From assembly GCA_016933055.1 (NCBI GenBank), contig JAFGBS010000009.1, forward strand, positions 323,590 to 387,589: 64,000 nt of DNA, given 5' to 3'. Under the pieces are notes generated by a model that ran no database searches, was not told the DNA's origin, and saw only the letters and a list, made by a program, of their open reading frames with translations. The position numbers and the translations under genes are program-made. Positions 45,630 to 54,547 of the stretch are shown piece by piece (position 1 is the first letter of the stretch; each line of letters opens with the position of its first letter). Source of the DNA: Promethearchaeota archaeon (GTDB taxonomy: Archaea; Asgardarchaeota; Lokiarchaeia; Sigyniarchaeales; Promethearchaeaceae).

Positions 45630-46034
45630 CTACTTATTTTGTATTAATTTTAAGACCCTAATCGCCATGTAGGCTGCATTTTTAGCATTATCAATACCCA
45701 CACATGCAACCGGGATTCCTGAAGGCATCTGTGCAATAGATAATAAAGCATCAAGTCCTCCTAATTTAGCACTTACAGGTACCCCAATTACTAATTTTTC
45801 CGTTTTTGATGCAACCACACCCGGTAAGGCGGCACTCAGACCGGCAATACAAATGAACACTTTTGCGGTGGTATCGTTAACATATTTGGTTAACTTATCG
45901 GGGTCTCGGTGAGCAGAAATGATTTGAAGATCATAAGCGATGTTGTGCTCTTCTAAGATTTGGATAGCTTTGCTGTACACATTTTCATCAGATTCACTAC
46001 CAGCAATTACTGCAACGTCAATTTTTGAAGGCAT
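45630..46034 (-). CDS. purE: N5-carboxyaminoimidazole ribonucleotide mutase
   Basis: 134 residues. [12 protein letters not shown] (start motif), [10 protein letters not shown] (active-site His-Arg), and [12 protein letters not shown] with [18 protein letters not shown] are PurE signatures. Catalyses the carboxylate shift to CAIR in purine synthesis. Class I or II cannot be decided by eye. PurK is not in the window. ATG 46034 has no ribosome-binding site. Confidence 0.93.
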   Translation of the reverse strand: MPSKIDVAVIAGSESDENVYSKAIQILEEHNIAYDLQIISAHRDPDKLTKYVNDTTAKVFICIAGLSAALPGVVASKTEKLVIGVPVSAKLGGLDALLSIAQMPSGIPVACVGIDNAKNAAYMAIRVLKLIQNK

Positions 46035-46071
46035 ATTATGGATTTCTTAAACACAAATAAGAAGCTTATGC

Positions 46072-46875
46072 TTACGATCGATGAGCAACTAACGAAAATT
46101 TTTCACCTAATGACCATAAGGTTTTGAAATAGGTCATAGCATACCGAACTAGGTTAACTTCAGTAATCCAAAACACCATATTTTCCTCGCGGACGTTCAA
46201 TTTAAAGAAAGAGGAGAGAAACACAAGAAGATCACTATCATCGACAATAATGCCATCAAACATAACCCGTGAATTAGTTTGAATCTTGGAAATTGTCAGC
46301 ATTTTTCTCCAAATTTTTTTAGTATCTGTACTTGGATTAAAATCTCTAGGAATACTAACTTGGATTTCCACTTTTCGTGTATTAGCTTCCAATAAATGGT
46401 CAAAAAACTCTTCAATAAAACCTTCATCTGGTTTATTGAAGAAAATTTGTATTTTATTCTTAGCTCCATTCAATAGATTGGCGATTTTTAAGCTTATATC
46501 TCCTTTGAGCATAAATATCGGAGTCGTATCTATTTCCTTTTCATTTCCGTATCGAGGTTCTAATTTATCAATAAGAGCAGATTCTATCCGTTTATATTTC
46601 TCCTCGAGTTGTTTCTTAGCAATCTTTGCCACAGACTTCGGTCGTTCGGCTTGATACATCATTGGGCGACCTTGGTGAACTTTGACCCATCCTTGACTCT
46701 CTAAATTCAATAAAATGTCATAAATTCGGCTATAGGGTATATTAGTTTTATCTGAAATTTCCTTTGCGCTAGAAATTCCATTGATAGTTAATGCTACAAA
46801 TGCTTTTGTTTCATAATCAGTCAATCCGAACTCTTTTAACGCCGCATATACCTCATGGTCGATCTTTGATAACGT
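46072..46875 (-). CDS. TrmB-family transcriptional regulator, probable ACG start
   Basis: 267 residues from the proposed start. N-terminal winged helix (ALKEFGLTDYETKAFVAL; EISDKTNIPYSRIYDILLNLESQGWV) of the TrmB type, followed by a linker and a C-terminal effector region (ISLKIANLLNGAKNKIQIFF) resembling the PLD-like TrmB_C part. Regulates sugar or metabolic genes in archaea; the ligand is unknown. The first canonical start, TTG 46824, would delete the ALKEFGL helix start. The frame is open upstream to a TGA at 46882-46884 with no ATG, GTG or TTG. ACG 46875 follows GGTG by seven bases. Confidence 0.82.
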   Translation of the reverse strand, partial: TLSKIDHEVYAALKEFGLTDYETKAFVALTINGISSAKEISDKTNIPYSRIYDILLNLESQGWVKVHQGRPMMYQAERPKSVAKIAKKQLEEKYKRIESALIDKLEPRYGNEKEIDTTPIFMLKGDISLKIANLLNGAKNKIQIFFNKPDEGFIEEFFDHLLEANTRKVEIQVSIPRDFNPSTDTKKIWRKMLTISKIQTNSRVMFDGIIVDDSDLLVFLSSFFKLNVREENMVFWITEVNLVRYAMTYFKTLWSLGEKFSLVAHRS

Positions 46876-46881
46876 TCTAGT

Positions 46882-46889
46882 TCACCCCT
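46882..46889 (-). promoter_or_regulatory. Ribosome-binding site AGGGGTGA of TrmB gene
   Basis: GGTG of this element lies seven bases before ACG 46875. The TGA at its end is an in-frame stop, so the start must be downstream. Confidence 0.5.
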
Positions 46890-47069
46890 TAACCTTGTAT
46901 TAGCCAACGTATTATACCCATTAAATGTTTATTATTTTACACATTTCTCTAGAGGCTTAGTTAAGGAAAAAAGAATTACTGGATAAGCCACATGACTTCT
47001 TAAAAATACGCACAACTTTTTAATAATGGTAAAATATCAATAAATCATCAATTTTAAAGGAAAAAAAAG

Positions 47070-47273
47070 ATGCCAAGTTGTGATGATTTTAGCGTTGGGG
47101 AAATTTGGACGTGTCTGGATTGTGGTTTAGAGATTAAGATTTTAAAAACCTGTACGGCTTGTGAAGAAGGTTCTGATTCTTGTGGTTGTACCGACAAGGA
47201 TAGTGATCATGAGCATGCACCACATGGGTGCGAATTTACATGCTGCAATAAGCCGTTAGTATTGAAAAAATAA
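47070..47273 (+). CDS. Small desulforedoxin-like metal protein
   Basis: 67 residues. VGEIWTCLDCGLEI and CEFTCCNKPLVL match the CxxC...CC layout of the desulforedoxin/desulfoferrodoxin N-terminal domain, which binds one iron or zinc. An insertion carries extra Cys and His (CTACEEGSDSCGCTD; HEHAPHGC), so a second site is possible. Probably a small redox or metal-handling protein. GGA precedes the ATG. Confidence 0.6.
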   Translation: MPSCDDFSVGEIWTCLDCGLEIKILKTCTACEEGSDSCGCTDKDSDHEHAPHGCEFTCCNKPLVLKK

Positions 47274-47274
47274 G

Positions 47275-47303
47275 TTTTTTACCTATTTTTTCATTTCTTT
47301 TTT
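47275..47303 (+). terminator. T-rich tract between the desulforedoxin-like and aldolase genes
   Basis: Three T runs separated by AC and CA groups directly after the stop. It may end the small transcript, but it lies immediately before the next ATG, so it could as well be an unstructured leader. Confidence 0.3.
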
Positions 47304-47304
47304 T

Positions 47305-48246
47305 ATGCAGAAACTGAAAGGCATATTTGGACCAATTCCTATTTTCCTCACGAAAGATGGTTCTATAGATTTTGATACTAATCTAAAAATCAGTAAGCAG
47401 CTCTTATTAACCGATATTGATGGACTCTTTATTTTAGGAACGACTGGGGAATTCCCGTATTTTTCTATGGAAGAAAAAAAACGGTATATAGATATGTTTT
47501 GTGAAAATTTCTCTCAATTCAAACCAATAGTATGCTGTGTGTCCCATTGGTCCCAAAAGAAGGCGATCGAACTTACCGAATACGCATTAAAAAATGGATT
47601 CAAATATATTTCAGCCCTCCTTCCGCAATATTTTCCCGTCTCGGAAATAAATATTCTTGAATATTATCGATCGATAAGAAAGAAAATTGATGATTACGAT
47701 TCTTCAGTAGCTTTTATTTTCTACCATATTCCTGTAATCCAGTCTGCAGTTAGTGTAAAACCGGGAGTCATCATACAACTTGCTAATGAAGGTGTGATTC
47801 AAGGAGTAAAAAATTCAACTCCTGATCTAGACCATTCAAGAAAAATTATTGAAAATACTGGAAAGGAATTCTCATTTCTATGCGGAACAGAAACCCTCCT
47901 CTTGGAGGGATTTAGAGATGGGGCTATTAACACTCAATTCGATGGAGGAATATTTTCTGGAGCAAATGCATTGCCCTTAACCTACAAAAAGTTGTTTGAA
48001 GCAACCAAAATTGCAGATAGGGATAATTTTGCTCGATTGTGGCCATTAGTAGATGAATTCATTGCAATATTTGATCATGGGTTAACCTATTTACCTCAAA
48101 TTACTAAATATGCAATGAAAAAAGCAGGATACGTCGTTTCAAATGAAATTAACAAACCTCTTGGAGTAATTGACAAGAAGATAAAAAAACAAATTAGTGA
48201 AGTCATCCATAAGATTCAAATCTATTGGGGAACGAACCAGATTTAA
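47305..48246 (+). CDS. DHDPS/NAL-family aldolase or lyase
   Basis: 313 residues, TIM-barrel class I aldolase family. LFILGTTGEFPYF is the carboxylate-binding GTTGE motif, FYHIPV holds the catalytic Tyr, and QGVKNSTPDLD holds the Schiff-base lysine (Lys169). Members include dihydrodipicolinate synthase, N-acetylneuraminate lyase and 2-keto-3-deoxygluconate aldolase; which one cannot be told. No lysine-pathway neighbour supports DapA. No ribosome-binding site before the ATG. Converges on the next gene with a four-base overlap. Confidence 0.85.
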   Translation: MQKLKGIFGPIPIFLTKDGSIDFDTNLKISKQLLLTDIDGLFILGTTGEFPYFSMEEKKRYIDMFCENFSQFKPIVCCVSHWSQKKAIELTEYALKNGFKYISALLPQYFPVSEINILEYYRSIRKKIDDYDSSVAFIFYHIPVIQSAVSVKPGVIIQLANEGVIQGVKNSTPDLDHSRKIIENTGKEFSFLCGTETLLLEGFRDGAINTQFDGGIFSGANALPLTYKKLFEATKIADRDNFARLWPLVDEFIAIFDHGLTYLPQITKYAMKKAGYVVSNEINKPLGVIDKKIKKQISEVIHKIQIYWGTNQI

Positions 48247-48986
48247 GCAAGTGGTTTTGGCGTTAAGTCTTCATCCCCTAATTCGATCATCAATGAAAGC
48301 ACTGTAAACTGCATCGTCAGCATTTCTTTACATTCAATCTCTAATTCCATAAATTCTTCAGTAGTGGTATTGATTCCATATTTTACGGCTAAATCACGTA
48401 GTATAGCAGAGAGTTGGGTGAGTAAGAAATCTTGTTTGGATAAATCTAATTTCTGATTCTTTATCCATCTGTCAATCTCATTTTTAAGATAAATCTCAGT
48501 GCTGGTCATGGGGCTATAAACAACTTCAATTTCAGCAAGCTTTCCACGATCCAATAAATATTCCTTTGATTTTAATACGGGTTCAACCAATAAACAGAGA
48601 TTAAGAATTTTCGGTCCAGGTGCTAGGGTATCAAAACTAATCCCAAAAATGTTCAAAATTTCATCTTTTCGCTCTATTTTAGAATAATCTAAATATAACT
48701 CAAGAAGATTCACAAAAGTGGTTTTTACTAATACATCAGGTATATTATCTACAAGATCGCAGATTTCATAAGAAATTGTAATTATTTCAAAGATTCGCTT
48801 CTGAAATTCGGCATCCCGTAAATAAGTACTGAAGTAATTCAAGTATTTGCGGGTTTCCTCTATAATGAATGGGATTTTAAAGGACGGATATACATTAAGA
48901 AGGGATAAAAAATCCTCAGAATCAACGGGATTCCCCAATAAATACACAATTTCTTCAATTGTGTTTTTTGATAAGTTCTCCGTCAT
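48243..48986 (-). CDS. Unknown all-helical protein
   Basis: 247 residues, acidic and helical throughout, no Cys cluster, no membrane helix. Not recognised. ATG 48986 preferred over TTG 48995. It may be transcribed with the upstream ferredoxin-type gene, whose stop lies 46 bases before the start. Confidence 0.5.
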   Translation of the reverse strand: MTENLSKNTIEEIVYLLGNPVDSEDFLSLLNVYPSFKIPFIIEETRKYLNYFSTYLRDAEFQKRIFEIITISYEICDLVDNIPDVLVKTTFVNLLELYLDYSKIERKDEILNIFGISFDTLAPGPKILNLCLLVEPVLKSKEYLLDRGKLAEIEVVYSPMTSTEIYLKNEIDRWIKNQKLDLSKQDFLLTQLSAILRDLAVKYGINTTTEEFMELEIECKEMLTMQFTVLSLMIELGDEDLTPKPLA

Positions 48987-49032
48987 TACCTTCAAATCCT
49001 ATTTGTGTATTATATTATATTTATTTTTCGAA

Positions 49033-50160
49033 CTAGTGATTAAGTTTTAATCCTAGCAATATTCTCAAAGCTAACCCAAATATTTTGCGTTTTGGCATTT
49101 TTTTTGATAGAATCCTTAAATATAAACCCGTTGTAGTTTTTGGTGGGATATCCAATTCTGACTTGAATGTTAACCGTATGGCACTTTTTGGACATGTTGA
49201 AACACACAATCCGCATCCAATACATCGATCCCAATCTATAACCGCTTTATGATTAATAATCATTATAGCATCCATATTGCAGCGATTAATACAAACTTCA
49301 CACCCAATACATAGATCAGTATCCACTTCTGAATAGTAATTAGATTCAAAATATTGGGCGGGATTTCTTAAATGCTTAGCTTCGCTTAAAACTCCACAAC
49401 AACAACCACAACATAGGCAAAGGAATGCGGGTTTTTGACTGTTCGAAGGTTGCAGTACTAAACCCACTTTTTCAGCCTTTTCCAAAATTTCTAGTGCTTC
49501 ATCTTTCGTCAAATGTCTTTTGTTACCATGCCAAGTTGCAGGTTTGCCGTCATATGCAAATGTTAAACACCATTCACGTAAATCAGTTTTCTTACAAGGA
49601 CGTTCAAGTAGATCACATGATTGCCTACAGATACAATTTCCCACCAAAATATCTGTTGTTTGATTAATAATATCTCTGATGTTATCATATGTAGTTACTG
49701 GGGAGGCATGAGTGAATGATTTTTCCACAGGTATCGTCCGTAATTGAAGTTCGGTATCTTTGCGGAAGAATTCATCTCGAAAACCCGCTTGCATATATTC
49801 TAACATTAAATTAGAAAGTTCCAGATCCACATTATCAACTTTATATTCATATAATCCCACAACAAGCATGTCTGCTCGATATTTCGTATTTCTCTTATTT
49901 TCTGTTCTTGTAATCGTTCTTTTTTCTACCATCCCATCTAGTATGTATTTTAGGTGAGTTTTTGAGTAACCGAGGTGTTTTACTCTTCTATAAATTTGCT
50001 TTAGGGATTGAGGTATGATAGTAAGGTGAAGTAAGATTTGCGCCTCTCGTTCAGTAAAGAAATATTGTAAAAGCCGTATTTCTACACCAGTTTCAGTCGC
50101 GGGAAATCCTATTGGTAAATTATCCAAATGTTTTTGTAGTTTCTGGTAAACTGAAGCCAT
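49033..50160 (-). CDS. HTH-ferredoxin fusion, likely redox-sensing regulator
   Basis: 375 residues. Residues ~20-95 look like a winged helix (FTEREAQILLHLTI; LGYSKTHLKYILDGMVEKRTI). The middle has Cys-rich CICRQSCDLLERPCKK and LCLCCGCCCGVL. The C-terminus holds a two-cluster ferredoxin: CIGCEVCINRC and CIGCGLCVSTCPKSA. This layout (DNA-binding head, ferredoxin tail) suggests a gene regulator that senses redox or iron-sulfur state, as seen in anaerobes; it may instead be an electron carrier. ATG 50160 without ribosome-binding site. The 260-base gap upstream holds nothing I recognise. Confidence 0.72.
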   Translation of the reverse strand: MASVYQKLQKHLDNLPIGFPATETGVEIRLLQYFFTEREAQILLHLTIIPQSLKQIYRRVKHLGYSKTHLKYILDGMVEKRTITRTENKRNTKYRADMLVVGLYEYKVDNVDLELSNLMLEYMQAGFRDEFFRKDTELQLRTIPVEKSFTHASPVTTYDNIRDIINQTTDILVGNCICRQSCDLLERPCKKTDLREWCLTFAYDGKPATWHGNKRHLTKDEALEILEKAEKVGLVLQPSNSQKPAFLCLCCGCCCGVLSEAKHLRNPAQYFESNYYSEVDTDLCIGCEVCINRCNMDAIMIINHKAVIDWDRCIGCGLCVSTCPKSAIRLTFKSELDIPPKTTTGLYLRILSKKMPKRKIFGLALRILLGLKLNH

Positions 50161-50420
50161 CGAATCTAATTACGTTACAAACTAATTAAATGAATGCTTA
50201 AGAACTCTTTAAATAATTAAGATCCTATTGGCAAAAAACGAGGATCAGCAAAATATTGTAGAGTTAATTGTAATTTGGAAAATGTTCCACCCAACTTATG
50301 ACATGAAGATAATTAGATTTGTAGCATGAAACAAATAGTGTGCAACAAAATTATTTAGCATTCCAATAAATCTAGGATAATAGAGTCTTTATTTTAATTT
50401 ATTAGAAAGGAATTGAAAAA

Positions 50421-50810
50421 ATGCCAACATTTCTGGAATTTTGGATAATTGATCGTAATGGTATTACTCTTTACCATCAAAAACGAAATAAAAATGTCGA
50501 AAGCATAAATAAGAATCTTTTCAGTGGATTTGTTTCGGCATTTCATGATATTATTAATGTGAGTTCTCAAGAGAATGTCGAATCCATTAAGTTCAAGAAT
50601 TCCAAATTAATTATGATTCCTACTAATGTCTATGAGCGATTACTCTTTATCGCTCGTACGGATCAAAAAGAAAAAGACAAGAATGTTCGTAAGGAGCTAA
50701 ATAAACTATCAAAAATCTTTCTTAATGAATTCAACGAGGAATTGAAGAAATGGGTGGGTGATATGGATACATTTGAAACTTTTGGAAAATATCTTATACC
50801 TTATTGGTAA
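50421..50810 (+). CDS. Longin-like domain protein
   Basis: 129 residues: FLEFWIIDRNGITLYHQK (strand-turn-strand), FSGFVSAFHDII (helix after the fold's central sheet), KFKNSKLIMI, and a long C-terminal helix followed by VGDMDTFETF. The order fits the longin/roadblock superfamily that Asgard archaea have in many copies, related to eukaryotic vesicle-tethering and small-GTPase-regulating proteins. Partner unknown. AAAGGAATTG precedes the ATG. The protein lacks a membrane helix. Confidence 0.6.
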   Translation: MPTFLEFWIIDRNGITLYHQKRNKNVESINKNLFSGFVSAFHDIINVSSQENVESIKFKNSKLIMIPTNVYERLLFIARTDQKEKDKNVRKELNKLSKIFLNEFNEELKKWVGDMDTFETFGKYLIPYW

Positions 50811-50888
50811 TTGAGCAAAATGTTTTCTACTTATTTTTATTAGAGGAATGTTTAGAAAGATTATAATTCTTTAATATTTGGTATATAA

Positions 50889-51689
50889 ATGCCAACCATT
50901 AAGATTGGATGTGCTGGGTGGGTTTATGAAGATTGGATTGGACCTTTTTATCCAGATTACGTATCCAAAGAGAGATTTTTAACATATTATGCAAAACACT
51001 TTGACATTGTAGAGATCAACTCTTCACATTACAATATTCCCAAAGAGAAAACCATTAAAAAATGGAGAGAATCCGTACCACATGATTTTCGTTTCTGTAT
51101 CAAATTCTGGAATCAAATCACTCACATCAGCGATCATCGGATAGGTATTCAAAATCTCCATATTTTCTTGAATGCATTTCAACCCCTAATCGAAAAAATT
51201 GCATATTATCTGATTCAATTTCCGCCAAGTTTCCGTTATGATAGGGATAATTTCATTTACATTCATGAAATTCTTGACAAAATTGACCCAGATATCAAAG
51301 TTTCTGTTGAATTAAGGCATAATACTTGGTTTGATTTGCCTAATATGAAATCGTTATTAAATGGGAAAAACCAAATTCTTGGAACAATTTATCTCAATGA
51401 TATAATCCCGTATTATCCCGAATGGCAAAAGAATTACTACATCCGGGTTATTGGAGATCGAAATCTAAAAAAATTCGATAGAGTGCAGAGAACAATTCCA
51501 GAAATATGGAATGACTTAACTTCGTTTATCAAACAAAACCGAGAAAACACCAAAATAGATGATATATTCGTTATTTTCAATAATCACTATTCGGGTTTTT
51601 CTCCAGCCGATTCGAATATGCTTAAGAGTTTCTTGGATTTACCAATAAAAGATTTTAAGAAAAAGGGAACTATTACCGATTTTTTTTAA
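50889..51689 (+). CDS. DUF72 (YecE-like) protein
   Basis: 266 residues. IGCAGWVYEDWIGPFYP, YYAKHFDIVEINSSHYNIP, RFCIKFWNQITH, SVELRHNTWF and a late FVIFNNHYSGF follow DUF72, a TIM-barrel-like family of unknown activity. Overlaps the converging DUF711 gene by four bases. ATG 50889 without ribosome-binding site. Confidence 0.88.
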   Translation: MPTIKIGCAGWVYEDWIGPFYPDYVSKERFLTYYAKHFDIVEINSSHYNIPKEKTIKKWRESVPHDFRFCIKFWNQITHISDHRIGIQNLHIFLNAFQPLIEKIAYYLIQFPPSFRYDRDNFIYIHEILDKIDPDIKVSVELRHNTWFDLPNMKSLLNGKNQILGTIYLNDIIPYYPEWQKNYYIRVIGDRNLKKFDRVQRTIPEIWNDLTSFIKQNRENTKIDDIFVIFNNHYSGFSPADSNMLKSFLDLPIKDFKKKGTITDFF

Positions 51690-52942
51690 AGATATAGACT
51701 AGAATTATGTTTTATTAAATCATATAGACTCGAATCATTAATAGGATCTGAAATATCACAGATTTTACTATTTGTGAAATACTCAAAGTCGAATTCCGTA
51801 TAATCCTTACTCTTTTTATTAGAAATTGGCATCAACCGACAAGTTAAAGGTTTGTTTAAACGTGTCGATAACATGGCGACATCCATCATTAACAAACTTA
51901 ATGCTCCCTCTGAAACATTCCCGGGAAGTGGTATGGTGTCTAAACCTAAGCCACACACTGTTGAATTCAATAAAAGTTGCGTTAAGTCGAATTTCCCTTC
52001 AGAATGTCGTTTTGCTATTATATAATCTTCTAATAATGGTTGCATGAACCCACTAAAGCCTATCTTAGGTCTTTTCACTTTTTCAATCGCAGATGTAATT
52101 AACCCGATAACAAATATAGTTCCCAAATCACCGAAATGAGATAATTTTATATTTTCGAGTGCAGTTCCAATACTCTTTTCTACAATAGGATAAGGGGAGG
52201 GACTAAAATCCATACCACCGTACTTTATCCCATGTTTAATACAAAACGGCTTTAAAATGCTGAAAGTCTCATCATATATTGCAGTAAATCGTTGAACTAT
52301 GCTATCTTGTAACCATTTTAAGTCATACTGATGCTTGGAAAATTCCTGGGTGATTTTAGCCATCTCATCTGCTGCTTCTAAAGCAATCGTAATTTTTGGA
52401 TTCACTCCTTGATGATATGCTGACGGGAAAAATGGTGTGTTTGGTGGAACATTGAATGTCGCTGCGAATTGTAAATTCTTAAAAGCGTTTATGTCTGATA
52501 GTTTTTTAATTACCCAGGCGCATTTTTTTATTGCTTCGAGAGAAATTCCATTTCGAATGGAAGAAACTTGTATGCTAGAGAACATAACAGAATGATCCTT
52601 GAAATACTGAGGAAAATTTTCAATTATTCTTAATTGGGTGGGAGTTAATGGGTGGGTTTGATCGCATAATCCAGGAATAAACGAATAATAATCCACTAAG
52701 TTTTCTTTTACTAAAGTATCAATATATTCGAGTTTAACTGGTATTTGCGAAAAAAAATCCCCATCAAATTCACTTTTATGCGTAAAAGGAAGCGAACAAA
52801 AACGCACCGTTTGAACATTAATTGATTTTTCTTCCAATTGTTTGCGTAAAATTGAAACAAACTCGAGATTGGTTCTTAAATGCTCTAAAGATCCTGATTT
52901 TCCATCTAAGGGAAATCCCAACGTAATTGCTCGTATTTTCAT
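51686..52942 (-). CDS. DUF711 (UPF0210) family protein
   Basis: 418 residues. IRAITLGFP, RFCSLPF, TPFFPSAYHQG, GMDFSPSPYP and GLDTIPLPGNVS are the conserved stretches of DUF711/UPF0210, a pyruvate-formate-lyase-like fold family with no fixed function. It is followed by, and transcribed after, the MBL-fold gene four bases upstream. GGATATGAGATA precedes the ATG. Confidence 0.85.
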   Translation of the reverse strand: MKIRAITLGFPLDGKSGSLEHLRTNLEFVSILRKQLEEKSINVQTVRFCSLPFTHKSEFDGDFFSQIPVKLEYIDTLVKENLVDYYSFIPGLCDQTHPLTPTQLRIIENFPQYFKDHSVMFSSIQVSSIRNGISLEAIKKCAWVIKKLSDINAFKNLQFAATFNVPPNTPFFPSAYHQGVNPKITIALEAADEMAKITQEFSKHQYDLKWLQDSIVQRFTAIYDETFSILKPFCIKHGIKYGGMDFSPSPYPIVEKSIGTALENIKLSHFGDLGTIFVIGLITSAIEKVKRPKIGFSGFMQPLLEDYIIAKRHSEGKFDLTQLLLNSTVCGLGLDTIPLPGNVSEGALSLLMMDVAMLSTRLNKPLTCRLMPISNKKSKDYTEFDFEYFTNSKICDISDPINDSSLYDLIKHNSSLYL

Positions 52943-52946
52943 TATC

Positions 52947-53642
52947 TCATATCCTATAATTTTGGATTATCTGATTTCGAATGTATTTTTCTACTTTTGT
53001 GGCTGGTTGATAGATCCCAAAATGCCCTTCACATAAGATATCAGCCTTCTTCGATAATAGAAGTTTCATAGAACTTATCCAATCATGGATATTGGAGTTA
53101 AATTCTTGCATAAACGGCCCATGAATATCCTGTCCAAAAAGGACTTTTTTGCCCTCATCTTGTATGAGTACGGCAATGGAACCTGGTGTATGACCGGGTG
53201 TATGAATAAAGTTGAACATTGTACCACCAATCACCATATTTTCTTCGATTTTTTTTACTGCTACATCAACTTTTACTGGTTTATACGTAATACCATACCA
53301 ACTTGCTGCCGTTATTTTTTCGGTACCAGGACGACCTTCAATGACTTCCCGTTCCCAATCATGAGCGTAAATTCGTAGTTCAGGAAAATTTTTCTTAAAA
53401 TCCGCTGCAGATCCCGTGTGGTCGACATGTGCATGGGTAAGTACTAAACCGACCAACTGGTTAGGATCCAATCCTGTTTCCTCAATATTCCTTATCAATA
53501 CTTCATATGAATCTATCCCACAATCTATCAGAACTATTGAATCATCTTTACATTTGATGAGAAAAACCCCAGCATCTCCAGAATTACTAATATTTTCTCC
53601 ACCAATCTGGTATACATTAGTTGTTACTTGAGTATATGGCAT
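52947..53642 (-). CDS. Metallo-beta-lactamase-fold hydrolase
   Basis: 231 residues. LTHAHVDHTG is the metal-binding HxHxDH motif; IHTPGHTPGSIAVLI supplies the third His, FGQDIHGP the bridging Asp, and CEGHFGIYQP the last His. Typically thiolesterase (glyoxalase II-like) or related hydrolase; substrate unknown. Starts 65 bases from the divergent PHP gene. ATG 53642 follows GAGTG. Confidence 0.88.
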   Translation of the reverse strand: MPYTQVTTNVYQIGGENISNSGDAGVFLIKCKDDSIVLIDCGIDSYEVLIRNIEETGLDPNQLVGLVLTHAHVDHTGSAADFKKNFPELRIYAHDWEREVIEGRPGTEKITAASWYGITYKPVKVDVAVKKIEENMVIGGTMFNFIHTPGHTPGSIAVLIQDEGKKVLFGQDIHGPFMQEFNSNIHDWISSMKLLLSKKADILCEGHFGIYQPATKVEKYIRNQIIQNYRI

Positions 53643-53707
53643 TCTTCACTCTTTGAATATGTATTATCGAAATATTATATTGATTTGGTTAATTGAAAGC
53701 TATAGAG

Positions 53708-54541
53708 ATGTTTGATTATCATATTCACACTAAGTATTGTAATCACGCTGTTGGAACGATGGAAGAATATGTACAAGCTGCCATTGATAAAAACCTAAGC
53801 GAGATGGGTTTTGCTTGTCATATGCCATTTGAATTAATGCCCTCGGAAGTACCTCGAGAGGAATATGCCATGTCCTTACATACTTTGAATTCCACATATT
53901 TTCCAGAAATTGAGCGTTTGCAGCAAAAATATAAGCATCAAATCACAATCAAAACAGGTTTAGAGATAGATTATTGTCAATGGATTCAGCAACCTATCGA
54001 CGAGTTCATTGATAAATATTCACACCGGTTGGATTACATATTGGGTAGTGTTCATATTCTCAAGTCGAATGATATCGTGTGGGGTATAGACGATCATCGG
54101 TTTTCCCATATTTTTAATGAAATCGGAGTGGATGTGGTATATCAACAATATATCAATGCATTGGAAAATCTGGTTAAATCGGGTAAATATACTATTTTAG
54201 CTCATCTGGATTTACCAAAGAAGTATGGATTTCACCCTACTAATAGAACATGGTATCTAAATCGCATCGAACTTTTGTTGGATTTAATAAATGATAACCA
54301 TATGGGAATTGAATGTTCTACAGGGGGTTTGCGAAAACATATTGGTGAGATATATCCCGAAGAACAAATCATAAAAATTGCGATACAAAAAGGAATCCCA
54401 TTAATCACCTCTTCAGATGCTCACAATCCCAATGAAGTTGCGTATAATTTCCCAGAATTGTATTCCTACTTAAAAAGATTGGGACTTACTCATCTAACTT
54501 CCTATAATGCAAAGAAAAAAAGCTTAATAGAAATCAGCTGA
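53708..54541 (+). CDS. PHP-domain histidinol-phosphatase-like protein
   Basis: 277 residues from ATG 53708 (a TTG at 53693 adds five). FDYHIHTKYC is the first metal motif, FACHMPFEL, GLEIDYCQW, GSVHILKSND and ITSSDAHNPNEV the others, in the HisJ order. It would remove phosphate from histidinol phosphate or a similar substrate. No his-operon neighbour is present, so the role is inferred from family only. Confidence 0.82.
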   Translation: MFDYHIHTKYCNHAVGTMEEYVQAAIDKNLSEMGFACHMPFELMPSEVPREEYAMSLHTLNSTYFPEIERLQQKYKHQITIKTGLEIDYCQWIQQPIDEFIDKYSHRLDYILGSVHILKSNDIVWGIDDHRFSHIFNEIGVDVVYQQYINALENLVKSGKYTILAHLDLPKKYGFHPTNRTWYLNRIELLLDLINDNHMGIECSTGGLRKHIGEIYPEEQIIKIAIQKGIPLITSSDAHNPNEVAYNFPELYSYLKRLGLTHLTSYNAKKKSLIEIS

Positions 54542-54547
54542 TATTTG

